Shown here in pieces: positions 52,631-61,030 of a DNA stretch of 64,000 nt. The notes under the pieces are model-generated. The model made no database searches and was not told the origin of the DNA. It was given only the letters and a program-made list of their open reading frames with translations. Position numbers and translations under genes: made by a program. Each line of letters opens with the position of its first letter. Position 1 is the first letter of the stretch. The DNA is from Dyella_D sp052115385 (GTDB taxonomy: Bacteria > Pseudomonadota > Gammaproteobacteria > Xanthomonadales > Rhodanobacteraceae): assembly GCF_052115385.1 (NCBI RefSeq), contig NZ_JBFRGP010000004.1, positions 186,001-250,000 on the forward strand, given 5' to 3'.

Positions 52631-53833
52631 GTGACGCTTGCCATCCCTGCTTTGCTTCCCCGCGATCTGTTCGACCTTTCGCCCGATACTCTCTGGCTTT
52701 CCCACTGCAAGGACGGCCCGATTCCGCGGGTTGCGGTGCAGCAGCTCACCAATCTCCTCGATACCGAACGGCATCCCTGGTCGCTGCGCTGGAACGAGGA
52801 TTTCCTCGATATCCAGGACTCTCTGCGCCAGGCCGGCGCCGCACTGTTCGGTGTGGATATAAGCGATATCAGCCTCACCACCTGCACCTCGACCGGGCTG
52901 CAAGCGGTCTCGCTTGGCTACCCGTGGAAAGAGGGTGACGAGGTGCTTATCCCGGTGGGCGAATTTCCCAGCAACCGGTTGCCCTGGCTGGCGCTGGAGT
53001 CGCGAGGCGTCCGTTGCCGGGAGGTGGCGTTGTGGCCCGGCCAGGTGGTCAACGCTGCCGTGCCGCCGCGTGCGGGTATCGAGCCCGAACAGCAGTTGCT
53101 CGACGCCATCACCCCTCATACCCGCGTCGTCTCCGTGTCCTGGGTGCGTTACCAGGACGGACTTCGCCTCGACCTTGCCAGGCTGGGACGAGGCTGCCGT
53201 GAGCGAGGTGTCCATCTGGTGGTCGATGGCATCCAGGGTGCCGGCACGGCGGTGCCGTCGTTCGAAGGCGTGAGCGCTTTCGCCACCGGTGGGCATAAGG
53301 GGTTGCTCGGTCTGCAAGGGCAGGGTTTGCTATGGACCGATGCCGCTTTTCGCGAACAGCTGATGCCGGTAGGCACGTGGTTGTCGGCGCCGGACGCGTT
53401 TTCGCAAGGCGGCACGCAAGCCAAGGCAAGCTCGCCATGGGCCGCCGATGGGCGCCGGTTGGAGGCGGGAAGTCGCTCTATCCTGTCGTGCGCGGCCCTG
53501 GCCAGCTCGATCCAGGTCTTGCTCGACCATGGCGGTGCCCCGGCCATCCAGGCTCACGTGATGCGTTTGCAGCGAGCCTTGTTGGCAAAGTTGATGAGCT
53601 CTACGAGATGGATGGCCGAGGCAACGCGGCTGGGCGATCTGATCCAGGCAGGCCGCCTGGGATCCATCCTTTCCTTCGTCCCACCTGCCGAGCGTTTCGA
53701 TCGCTTGCTGAAAGACGCCGAAGCGAGCGGTATCGGCACCAGCATTCGGGAAGGCTATCTGCGCATCGCATTTCATGGCTGGCATTCGGGCCAGGATGTG
53801 GAGCGCTGCGCGGCATGGCTGATGGCCGACTAG
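52631..53833 (+). CDS. Class V aminotransferase-family PLP enzyme
   Basis: A 400-residue protein starting at a GTG (GAGGAAA upstream). The PLP lysine is in 'FATGGHKGLLG', preceded by Asp in 'LVVDGIQGAG', the class V pattern shared by cysteine desulfurases, isopenicillin N epimerase and kynureninase relatives. The exact reaction is unknown. The region upstream to 52448 is also open but lies over the divergent membrane gene, so a start there is unlikely. Confidence 0.83.
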   Translation: MTLAIPALLPRDLFDLSPDTLWLSHCKDGPIPRVAVQQLTNLLDTERHPWSLRWNEDFLDIQDSLRQAGAALFGVDISDISLTTCTSTGLQAVSLGYPWKEGDEVLIPVGEFPSNRLPWLALESRGVRCREVALWPGQVVNAAVPPRAGIEPEQQLLDAITPHTRVVSVSWVRYQDGLRLDLARLGRGCRERGVHLVVDGIQGAGTAVPSFEGVSAFATGGHKGLLGLQGQGLLWTDAAFREQLMPVGTWLSAPDAFSQGGTQAKASSPWAADGRRLEAGSRSILSCAALASSIQVLLDHGGAPAIQAHVMRLQRALLAKLMSSTRWMAEATRLGDLIQAGRLGSILSFVPPAERFDRLLKDAEASGIGTSIREGYLRIAFHGWHSGQDVERCAAWLMAD

Positions 53834-53838
53834 CCTTT

Positions 53839-53874
53839 GCAACGTACCCGACCTCTTTGCCGGGTACGCGTTGC
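53839..53874. terminator. Bidirectional hairpin between aminotransferase and toxin genes
   Basis: GCAACGTACCCG pairs with CGGGTA and CGTTGC across a 10-base loop, with a 2-base bulge. It sits between convergent genes and so may serve both. No long T-run is present. Confidence 0.55.
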
Positions 53875-53903
53875 GTGCTTCGACGCAAGCGGTATCGCTG
53901 CCG

Positions 53904-56450
53904 TTATCGCCCCGGCCCGGTCTGCTGCTGATTCGGCTGCGCTGGCGGCTGTTGCGACTGCTGCGCCTGCGTCTCCTGATACTGCTGCATCGCCTTCGGC
54001 CACTGCGCCGCGCTTTGCTCCATCGGTATGTTGGCCGCGGCGGTAGGCACGCTGGTCTGGCGGTCGAGGAAATGATCTTTCGCACCCGGCGTGGCTTGCG
54101 TCGCCCATAGCTTGCTGTGGTCCGCACTCAGCGCCACCTGGTCGATCCGGCTCAGGCCATCGGCCCGGGCCTGGACGACGACCGCCGCGGTGATGTTGTC
54201 GGTGTGCTGGTCCGGCTTGCGGCCCAGCTTCTGATCGAGTGCGGCTACTTGAGCACGTGTGTGGTCGAACAGCGAGTGATCGGGGTGCTTCGGATCGTCC
54301 AGGCGCAGCGGTGGCGCTGGCGATGCCGGTGCGGTGATCGGAGTTGTCGTCGGTGTGATGTGCGGCGTCGTATGGGCTCCGGCGGCTTGCTGCGCCTGCC
54401 GCGTGGTGTTGAGCTCCTCGCGGATATTGCCGTCCGCCGCATTCGTACCCCAGATCATCCCCGGCGTATTCCATTGGCCCTTGGCATCGCGCGTATAGGT
54501 GTGGCCATCGGACGCTTCCAGCACGCTTCCCTGCGTCTTCAGCGTGTTGGTCACCACCGGCGGCACGCCGCCGAACTGGTTCCAGCCGCGTTGCTCGTAC
54601 GCGGTCTTGTAGTCCTGCGCGATGTGCTGCGCCGAATGCGTCAGGTTGTCCGCCACGATCTGCCGCGAGCTGCGTTCGAGTTCGGCGGCGCGCTGCGGGC
54701 TGGCGACTTCGGTGCGGTAATCCATCACGCGGTAGTCGATCAGGCCGGCCGCGATGGTGCGGCTCCACTGGTGCGTTTCGGCGCTACGTGTCCACGGCGC
54801 TTCGCGCAGGCTGCGCGTGTCGTGCTCGTTGGCGGGGATCGTGTAGGGATCGCGCGGGGTCGGCGGATGGGCCAGGGTCAGGCCGATCGCGACGTTGGAG
54901 GCTTTGTAGTCGAGCTGGTTCTTGAGCGCGGGGTCGGCGGTCAGTTTCTCCAGCTTCTGCACCGGCATGCCTTCGCTGTAGCGCATGGCCTCGAAATCCA
55001 GTTCGCCGGTCGGGTGCAGGCGGGTCCAGCCCTGGTCCGCTTGCTTGGGATCGAAATGCCAGTGATTCCCCTGCTGGTCCGTCTGGTTGTAGATGTGGTG
55101 GTAGTCGATGGCCTGCGCCAGCTTCTCGCCGCCGATCGCGCCGACGATGCCGCCGAGCCCGCCGGCGATCAGCGCGCCGGGCCCGGTCTCCGAGAACACC
55201 AGCGCACCGCCGGCCGCTCCCGCTTCGGCGCCGGCCAGCATGCCGCCGGTGCGTGCGTAGAAGTGGCCGACCTCGGAGTTGGCGCCGACCACGTTGCCCT
55301 GCTGGCGCATATCGGCGGCGCGCGAGGAGGTATGCGCGGCGTCGTAGAGCACCGCAGCGGTGCCGACCACGCCGAGCGCACCCTTGGCCATGGCGCCGAC
55401 GCCGACTTCGCCGCCAGCCGCGCCCTTGGCGGCCTCACCCGGGCGGATCCGTAGATTGACTTCGCCCTCGCCGATCACGCTCTTGGGCGGCCCGGTGGGC
55501 GGGTGCAGCTCGGTGGCCTTGGTACGCGCCTCGCCGACCCGCGGTTCGGCCGGCGGATGCGCGACGACACCGGTGTGCGAAACGTTCCATGCCTTGCTGG
55601 CGCCGGACATCTGTTCGAACTTGAGTTTGGAGAAGTCGCTGAGCGGCTGGCCGAAGACGGTTTTCTGCGCGGCGTTGTAGCCGTCGATCAGGCGGACGTC
55701 GGCGCGGAATTCGGCCAGGGTAACCTTCTGGCCATTGGCTTTGAGCGTGCCGTCGGCCAACGACTGTTCGAGCTTCTGGAAATCGCCGGCGGACTTGCTG
55801 GCGAAAGCGAGCGGGTTGGGGCCGAAGTCGCTGATCGGATGGCCGTTGACAATGGTCTTCGGGCTTTTCAGCGCCTCGGGCAACTCGAAGTTGGAGAATC
55901 CGCGATTCGGCGGGGCATTCTCGACGAAGGCCACGATGGGACGCCCGCTGTGGACGGCGTTCTCCATATACGGTGCGCTGCCGGCGTTCCACATCATGTC
56001 CTGCAGGGCGCCGCCGGTGTTCTTGCCGTAGACCTCGATGCCTTCGGACGCCAGGTAGCGCGTGAAGCCGCGGTCGACCGTCTTGAACTCGGCGGTGGCC
56101 TTGCACTTTTCGATGTACTCGCCCCAGGGCGTGTGGCCGATGATGTCCGCGCGCCCCTTGGTGTCGGCGACGTACTCGGAGGCATTCTTGTAGTTGCTCT
56201 TGTTCGCAGCGTCGGTACCCGAGAACGCCACATAATCGACACCCGCAGGCAGCTTGGGCGGATGCGCCGCCATCTCCTTGGTTACATAGTCGGCGTAGCT
56301 GTGGGTGGCATCGACCCCGGAGCCGGGCGATTTCAGGTAGGCAATCACCTTGTCGATCTCGGCGGGCGAGAGCTTGTTGCCTTGCGCATTGGTGGCGCCG
56401 CCCATGGTGGTGCGCACCACGTCTTCGAACACGAATGGGGGCGTGCTCAT
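53904..56450 (-). CDS. Putative type IV secretion antibacterial effector with XVIPCD domain
   Basis: An 848-residue protein with no signal peptide. Residues about 60-300 are a unique N-terminal part ('DYVAFSGTDAANKSNY', 'GHTPWGEYIEKC', 'YGKNTGGALQDMMWNAGSAP'), the likely toxin. Residues about 338-476 are a glycine-zipper region with 'GALIAGGLGGIVGAIGGEKL', 'DYHHIYNQTDQQGNHW' and 'GWTR', common in this class. Residues about 717-848 are an XVIPCD: 'DDPKHPDHSLFDHTRAQV', 'AVVVQARADGLSRIDQVALS', ending Gln-rich. XVIPCD recruits proteins to the VirD4 coupling protein of the Xanthomonadales killing T4SS. The start overlaps the immunity gene (ATGA). Confidence 0.88.
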   Translation of the reverse strand: MSTPPFVFEDVVRTTMGGATNAQGNKLSPAEIDKVIAYLKSPGSGVDATHSYADYVTKEMAAHPPKLPAGVDYVAFSGTDAANKSNYKNASEYVADTKGRADIIGHTPWGEYIEKCKATAEFKTVDRGFTRYLASEGIEVYGKNTGGALQDMMWNAGSAPYMENAVHSGRPIVAFVENAPPNRGFSNFELPEALKSPKTIVNGHPISDFGPNPLAFASKSAGDFQKLEQSLADGTLKANGQKVTLAEFRADVRLIDGYNAAQKTVFGQPLSDFSKLKFEQMSGASKAWNVSHTGVVAHPPAEPRVGEARTKATELHPPTGPPKSVIGEGEVNLRIRPGEAAKGAAGGEVGVGAMAKGALGVVGTAAVLYDAAHTSSRAADMRQQGNVVGANSEVGHFYARTGGMLAGAEAGAAGGALVFSETGPGALIAGGLGGIVGAIGGEKLAQAIDYHHIYNQTDQQGNHWHFDPKQADQGWTRLHPTGELDFEAMRYSEGMPVQKLEKLTADPALKNQLDYKASNVAIGLTLAHPPTPRDPYTIPANEHDTRSLREAPWTRSAETHQWSRTIAAGLIDYRVMDYRTEVASPQRAAELERSSRQIVADNLTHSAQHIAQDYKTAYEQRGWNQFGGVPPVVTNTLKTQGSVLEASDGHTYTRDAKGQWNTPGMIWGTNAADGNIREELNTTRQAQQAAGAHTTPHITPTTTPITAPASPAPPLRLDDPKHPDHSLFDHTRAQVAALDQKLGRKPDQHTDNITAAVVVQARADGLSRIDQVALSADHSKLWATQATPGAKDHFLDRQTSVPTAAANIPMEQSAAQWPKAMQQYQETQAQQSQQPPAQPNQQQTGPGR

Positions 56451-56962
56451 GACTGCACCCCGGACAGCGGATGCATCGGGATGTCGATGGCCGCGACGAG
56501 GATCTGCCCGTCGGATTCCTGCGTGGCACCCTGCGGTGCCGCCATGCCGTGGCGTTGCAGGGCGTCCTTGGCGATCACGACTTCGTAGCGCACGTCTTCG
56601 TCGTAGTTGTCGGTCCGATCCTGGTAGGTCTTGATCAAACCGTCGGCCAGTCCCCACAGAAAGCTCAGGTCGTCGCCCGGGAACGCGAGCCAGCCCTTCA
56701 GCTTGAGCGCCCAATCGAGGGTGGTGTCTTGCCCGAGGTCCAGTACGAAGGTGCGCTGCGTGCGGTCACCGTCATGCGCGACCTGCTGTGTGCCATTGCA
56801 GCCGAAGCCGAAACGGTTCTCGCCTTGATAGACGCCGAACTGATATTCCGTTTCGCCTGGTTTCCCGGTGGGCAGGGTGCGCGATTCGAAAATCTCGATG
56901 CCGTGCTGCCGATCCACGGCCGAGCCGTCGTTAGCTTCGAAGCGCAATGGAGTGAATGACAT
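56447..56962 (-). CDS. Candidate immunity protein of the type IV effector
   Basis: A 171-residue protein without signal peptide or membrane segment. It is placed directly upstream of the effector with a 4-base overlap, the usual order for Xanthomonadales effector/immunity pairs. It has a strand-rich look ('EYQFGVYQGENRFGFGCNG', 'DDLSFLWGLADGLIKTY'). I recognise no family. A cytoplasmic immunity protein would imply a toxin that acts in the cytoplasm; lipoprotein-type immunities protect against periplasmic toxins. Confidence 0.75.
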   Translation of the reverse strand: MSFTPLRFEANDGSAVDRQHGIEIFESRTLPTGKPGETEYQFGVYQGENRFGFGCNGTQQVAHDGDRTQRTFVLDLGQDTTLDWALKLKGWLAFPGDDLSFLWGLADGLIKTYQDRTDNYDEDVRYEVVIAKDALQRHGMAAPQGATQESDGQILVAAIDIPMHPLSGVQS

Positions 56963-56989
56963 GGCGATTGATCCGGTGGGTGCGGCGGG

Positions 56990-57085
56990 TCAGTGGCTTG
57001 CTTTCAGATAACGGAGACACGAGCGTGCGCCCTCGGTCGCACACGAGGTTTCCGTCTGAACATCAGGGAGAGCTGCGCTAAGCAT
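56990..57085 (-). CDS. Possible 31-residue small protein upstream of the immunity gene
   Basis: An ATG with a strong AGGAGG 7 bases upstream opens a 31-codon frame ('MLSAALPDVQ ... CLRYLKASH') that ends 27 bases before the immunity gene, on the same strand. It has two cysteines and no signal peptide. The ribosome site is better than that of the immunity gene. It could be a small protein or a leader peptide of the operon, or chance. The region 57086-57355 upstream holds no other gene and should contain the promoter. Confidence 0.45.
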   Translation of the reverse strand: MLSAALPDVQTETSCATEGARSCLRYLKASH

Positions 57086-57355
57086 GGGGCTCGCCTCCTG
57101 CAAGCGGGGGGCGGCGGTTCCTTGGGCCGGCCTGGAGCAGGAAGGTACGCCGCCGGCGGGGGCAGTGCAACGCTGTGCCACTGACCAGGGATTTGCCTGG
57201 AAGCTAGTGCTGTTGCGGGTTCCGGGCGAGAGCGGTGCGGTGGAGCCGGGGCGCGGGGCCGGGCATTTTCAGCTTGGTGCGATGCTCATCACATTCGCAA
57301 GTTCCTGCTTTCTTGGCCTGCCGAGTGGGCCAGTGGCCAGGTCTGGTGGCTTGAA

Positions 57356-58327
57356 CTAGTCATGTCCCAACACCCGATGTGGCCGATAGGGCGCCTCCAG
57401 CCTCGCGCATTCTTCTTGGGTGAGGGGCAGCGCCAATGCCTCCATCGCTTGTTCCAGATGTTCCATCTTCGTCGCCCCCACGATCGGCGCCGTCACTCCG
57501 GGCCGATGCAGCAGCCACGCCAGCGCAACTTGCGCTTGTGCCATGCCGCGTTCTGCTGCCAACTCCGCAACCGCATCCACCACTCGAAAGTCGTCTTCGC
57601 TGTAATACAACGCCTGCGCGAACGCATCGCTCTCGGCGCGCACGGTAGCGGCCTTATTCCGCGGTCGCGCCAGAAAGCCTCTCGCCAGCGGACTCCACGG
57701 CAGCGCTGCAATCCCCGCATCCCGGCACAGCGGCAGCATCTCGCGCTCTTCTTCGCGATACGCCAGGTTGTAGTGGTTCTGCATCGAAACGAAGCGTGTC
57801 CAGCCGTGCCGCTCGGCCGTCATCAAGGCCTTCTGGAACTGCCACGCGTACATGCTCGACGCGCCCACATAACGCGCCTTGCCGCTGCGGACGATGTCGT
57901 GCAGCGTCTCCAGGGTTTCCTCCAGCGGCGTGTCGTCGTCCCAGCGATGAACTTGATAGAGGTCGACATAGTCCATGCCCAACCGCGTCAGCGAGGCATC
58001 GATGGCATGCAGCAGATGCTTGCGCGACAAGCCGCGCTGGTTCGGTCCCGCGCCGGTGGGGTAGTAGGCCTTGGTGGCCACCACCACTTCCTCGCGCCGC
58101 GCGAAGTCGCGCAATGCACGGCCGAGCACGCGTTCGCTGTCGCCGCCGGAATACATGTCGGCGGTGTCGAAGAAGTTGATGCCCAGTTCCAGCGCGCGGC
58201 GAAGGATCGGGCGGCCTTGCTCCTCACTGAGGATCCACGGCTTGGCCTGCGGGTTGCCGTAGCTCATGGCACCCAGGCACAGGCGCGATACCTTCAGGCC
58301 GCTGCGTCCGAGCTTGACGTATTGCAT
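57356..58327 (-). CDS. Aldo/keto reductase
   Basis: A 323-residue (beta/alpha)8 NADPH reductase. The catalytic set is visible: Asp and Tyr in 'DTADMYSGGDSE', Lys in 'VATKAYY' and His in 'LYQVHRW'. The late 'APIVGATKMEHLEQAM' binds the cofactor. It is close to the AKR11/YajO type. GAGG lies 8 bases before the ATG at 58327. It follows the EamA exporter gene by 16 bases, so the two share an operon and may handle the same toxic aldehyde or metabolite; that is an inference. Confidence 0.93.
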   Translation of the reverse strand: MQYVKLGRSGLKVSRLCLGAMSYGNPQAKPWILSEEQGRPILRRALELGINFFDTADMYSGGDSERVLGRALRDFARREEVVVATKAYYPTGAGPNQRGLSRKHLLHAIDASLTRLGMDYVDLYQVHRWDDDTPLEETLETLHDIVRSGKARYVGASSMYAWQFQKALMTAERHGWTRFVSMQNHYNLAYREEEREMLPLCRDAGIAALPWSPLARGFLARPRNKAATVRAESDAFAQALYYSEDDFRVVDAVAELAAERGMAQAQVALAWLLHRPGVTAPIVGATKMEHLEQAMEALALPLTQEECARLEAPYRPHRVLGHD

Positions 58328-58343
58328 GGCGTGCACCTCGCGC

Positions 58344-59225
58344 TCAGGCCGGCGGACGGTGCAGCGCGACGCCTGCCGCCACCAGGGCCACGCCCTGGAT
58401 CTCGACCGGCGTCGGCAGCTGGTGCAGCACCAGCACGCCGATGATCACAGCGGTGGCCGGCAGCAGGGCCACGAACAGCGCGTAAGTCGCCCGTGGCAGC
58501 CGCGCCATCGCGAGCTGATCGAATACGTAGGGGATGACGGAGGAACTCAGGCCCACGGCCAGGCCGGCGCCGAGTGCGATCGGGTCCAGCAAGGCGGGTG
58601 CAGCGTCGCGCAAGCCGAGCGGCGAGATCGCCACGCCGGCCACGATCATCGCGGCGCCCAGGCGGTCGATGGGACTGGTGGCGGGATCGGCGCGGGATAC
58701 CGCATGCGCCAGCACGATATACGCCGTGAACAGCGCGGCATTGGCAAACGCCCAGAAGAACGCCTCCGGTGCGCCGCCGAAACGCATGTGGGTGAGCAGC
58801 GCTACGCCAGCCGCCGTGAGGCCCAGCGCCACGATATTGCGCCGCGAGCGCACGCCGGCCAGCGCCAGCGTCACCGGCCCGATGAACTCGATGGCGGCCA
58901 CAGTGCCCAGGGGCAGGGCCGCGATGGCTTTGTAGAACGAGTAATTCATCAGCGCGAACACGCCGCCGAGCGCAAGCATGGTGGCCTGGGCGCTGCGCGT
59001 GGAGGCCAGGAACGCGCGCCACGGCTTGCGCCACAGCGCGAACACCAGCGCCGCCGACACGATCCGCAACCAGGCTACGCCGGCCACCGGTACGCGCGTG
59101 AACAGCAGTACGGCGAACGAAGGGCCCAGGTAATGGAAGATCGCGCTGCCGACGAAGAACGCGTGCGGAGGGATCCGTTCGGTCAACGGCAGCCGGCTTT
59201 CGTTTTTACCATCTATTGTATTCAT
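58344..59225 (-). CDS. EamA/DMT-family exporter
   Basis: A 293-residue membrane protein with ten predicted segments in two EamA repeats ('HYLGPSFAVLLFTRVPVAGVAWLRI', 'ALPLGTVAAIEFIGPVTLALAG', 'LPRATYALFVALLPATAVIIGVLVL'). It resembles the RhtA branch that exports amino acids and related metabolites. The gene is divergent from a CGNR-domain gene, and inverted repeats lie between and inside its first codons. Confidence 0.9.
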   Translation of the reverse strand: MNTIDGKNESRLPLTERIPPHAFFVGSAIFHYLGPSFAVLLFTRVPVAGVAWLRIVSAALVFALWRKPWRAFLASTRSAQATMLALGGVFALMNYSFYKAIAALPLGTVAAIEFIGPVTLALAGVRSRRNIVALGLTAAGVALLTHMRFGGAPEAFFWAFANAALFTAYIVLAHAVSRADPATSPIDRLGAAMIVAGVAISPLGLRDAAPALLDPIALGAGLAVGLSSSVIPYVFDQLAMARLPRATYALFVALLPATAVIIGVLVLHQLPTPVEIQGVALVAAGVALHRPPA

Positions 59226-59281
59226 GATGGTGAGGTTTATACGCCCGCAAAACTCACCTGTCAAAACCATATAGATGGTAA
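59206..59281. promoter_or_regulatory. Inverted repeats in the EamA/CGNR divergent promoter
   Basis: TTACCATCTAT (59206-59216) and ATAGATGGTAA (59271-59281) are perfect 11-bp inverted copies. The right one also forms a local palindrome, ACCAT-ATAG-ATGGT (59266-59279), directly in front of the CGNR start codon. GGTGAG and CTCACC form a second inverted pair inside. These look like operators for the CGNR protein. Confidence 0.6.
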
Positions 59282-59282
59282 G

Positions 59283-59867
59283 ATGCGCCGCATGGACGCA
59301 CTCGACCTCAACCCCGATGGCTACGGCGGCACCTACAAGCTGATCGGCGGACGGCCCAGCCTGGACTTCGTGAACACCATCAGCTGGCCCGACACCGAGC
59401 GCGAGCACGATTGGCTGGCACTGCCGGAAAACGCGCGGCGCTGGTTCGCGGCGATGGACTTGCCTTTTCCGCGCGGCAAAGGCCTGGACCTGGCGCCGCT
59501 ATACAAGGCGCGCCAATCGCTGGTTCGCGTGCTGCGTCCGTTGGCGCACGGAGAATCCGCCGCCGAAGCCGCGATTGCGGAACTCAGCAAGGCATTGGCG
59601 AAGGCTTATCAGATGCGGGCGATCGATCCGCATACCCTGGCCTGGCATTGGCCGGAGCCGGCCACACCTCACGAAGCGTTGGCACCACTGCTGCTCGACG
59701 CCGCGGAACTGGTCACCGCCGCCGACCACGATCGCCTGCGCTACTGCCCCTCCTGCGACTGGCTGTTCGAAGACCAGACCCGCAACGGCCAGCGCCGCTG
59801 GTGCGATATGGCCGACTGCGGCAGTCGCGACAAGGCGCGGCGGTATTACCAGCGGACGAAGGGATAG
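59283..59867 (+). CDS. ABATE/CGNR zinc-finger protein, probable regulator
   Basis: A 194-residue protein with an N-terminal ABATE domain ('YKLIGGRPSLDFVNTISW') and a C-terminal CGNR-type zinc finger ('RYCPSCDWLFEDQTRNGQRRWCDMADCGSRDKARRYYQR', here CGSR). Family members are thought to be DNA-binding regulators. It is divergent from the EamA gene and carries repeats at its own start, so it probably controls both. The start may be the ATG at 59283 or the one at 59292. Confidence 0.88.
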   Translation: MRRMDALDLNPDGYGGTYKLIGGRPSLDFVNTISWPDTEREHDWLALPENARRWFAAMDLPFPRGKGLDLAPLYKARQSLVRVLRPLAHGESAAEAAIAELSKALAKAYQMRAIDPHTLAWHWPEPATPHEALAPLLLDAAELVTAADHDRLRYCPSCDWLFEDQTRNGQRRWCDMADCGSRDKARRYYQRTKG

Positions 59868-59898
59868 CCGCCACCCGGGTCGGGTGGCGGCGCTTGTT

Positions 59899-60819
59899 TC
59901 AATGCTGCTGCAGGAATGCACGCACCAGGCGTTCGATCTCTTCCGGCGCGTCTTCGAAACTGTAATGGCCCACGCCATCGAGTTTGTGGATCGGCGCGGC
60001 AGGAAACAGCGCACTGAACAGCGGCAGGAAATGCCGGGCATGCAGCGTGCGGTCGGCCATGCCCCAGATCGCGATGGCGGGTTTTTCCTGGATGGCGCGC
60101 CAGGTCGATTCGTTGGGCTCTTCGAATCGATGGATGCCAAGCGCGAAGCCTTTCGCCCAGCCCAGCGCGCCGGCGCAGGTGTCCGGGGTGGTGAAGCGCG
60201 AGCCGTAGGCGCGCAACCAGGTGTCGTCGATCAGCGCGTTGTTTTCGAAGCCGTTGAGCTTGAGCGTGCTGAGGATGTTGTAACCCAGTTCGTTGAGCAC
60301 GCCTTCGAGGCGGCCCTCGGCTTCGGCGCGCAGAATCCACGAGAACCACGGCGCTTCCGGCGCATTCGCGGTCAGCCGTTCGCGCTGGTCGGGGTGGCCG
60401 AACGGCGTGGGGCCGTTGACCGAGACGATGCGCCGGATGCGGTCCGGATGCCGCGCCGCCAGGCCCATGCCCATAGGTCCGCCGAAGTCGTGCAGCACCA
60501 GGGTGATGCCGCGCAGGTCCAGGGCGAGCACGAAGCGTTCGAGGTTGTCGATGTGGTCCTGGATCCAGTAGCTGCGGTCCCGCGGGGTGGCGCTCTTGCC
60601 GAAGCCCATATGGTCGGGGGCGACGACGCGGTGCGTGGCGCGCAGCGCCTTGATCAGGTGGCGGAACAGATAGCCCCAGGTGGGCTCGCCGTGCAGGCAC
60701 AGCACGACCTCGCCGTCGCTAGGGCCTTCATCGACGTAGTGCATGGCGAAGCCGGAGACGTCGCTGAAATGCGGGGCGAACGGGAAGCTGCCGTCGAATG
60801 TCTCGTCTGGGCGGATCAT
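59899..60819 (-). CDS. Haloalkane dehalogenase-like alpha/beta hydrolase
   Basis: A 306-residue protein with 'HGEPTWGYLFRHL' (oxyanion, DhlA-like), Asp nucleophile D111 in 'LVLHDFGGPMG' and a late 'DGVGHYSFED' histidine. An Asp nucleophile is the mark of haloalkane dehalogenases and epoxide hydrolases. The halide-binding Trp that normally follows the nucleophile is Phe here, so dehalogenation is doubtful. Start at 60819 follows the N-terminus of relatives; the frame runs to 60864. It is divergent from an HxlR gene. Confidence 0.85.
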   Translation of the reverse strand: MIRPDETFDGSFPFAPHFSDVSGFAMHYVDEGPSDGEVVLCLHGEPTWGYLFRHLIKALRATHRVVAPDHMGFGKSATPRDRSYWIQDHIDNLERFVLALDLRGITLVLHDFGGPMGMGLAARHPDRIRRIVSVNGPTPFGHPDQRERLTANAPEAPWFSWILRAEAEGRLEGVLNELGYNILSTLKLNGFENNALIDDTWLRAYGSRFTTPDTCAGALGWAKGFALGIHRFEEPNESTWRAIQEKPAIAIWGMADRTLHARHFLPLFSALFPAAPIHKLDGVGHYSFEDAPEEIERLVRAFLQQH

Positions 60820-60944
60820 GGGCTGGTCTCGAAAAAGGAAGGGAAGGGAAACCCGCGCGGGCACGGCTCGGCCTCACCCGTTGCGGATGCTTTCGCTTGC
60901 GTAAGGAGCGGCACGCCATCGCGCGCACTCGGGCCGATGGCGTT

Positions 60945-61012
60945 GGTTTCAAATTGAAACCTATTGCCTTTGTAGCAGGCGTGGTTCTATCTTGCAACCA
61001 TATCGGCCGATA
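60945..61012. promoter_or_regulatory. Two palindromes in the hydrolase/HxlR divergent promoter
   Basis: GGTTTCAA-A-TTGAAACC (60945-60961) and TATCGGCCGATA (61001-61012) are perfect palindromes. The first is in the middle of the gap, where it could block both promoters. The second lies 19 bases before the HxlR start codon. They are the best candidates for HxlR binding sites. Confidence 0.65.
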
Positions 61013-61030
61013 GCCGATCTGGACACGATC

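Noticed and set aside
56990..57181. The longer 63-codon version of the tiny ORF
   Set aside because: Its ATG at 57181 has no ribosome site, while the inner ATG at 57085 has a strong one.
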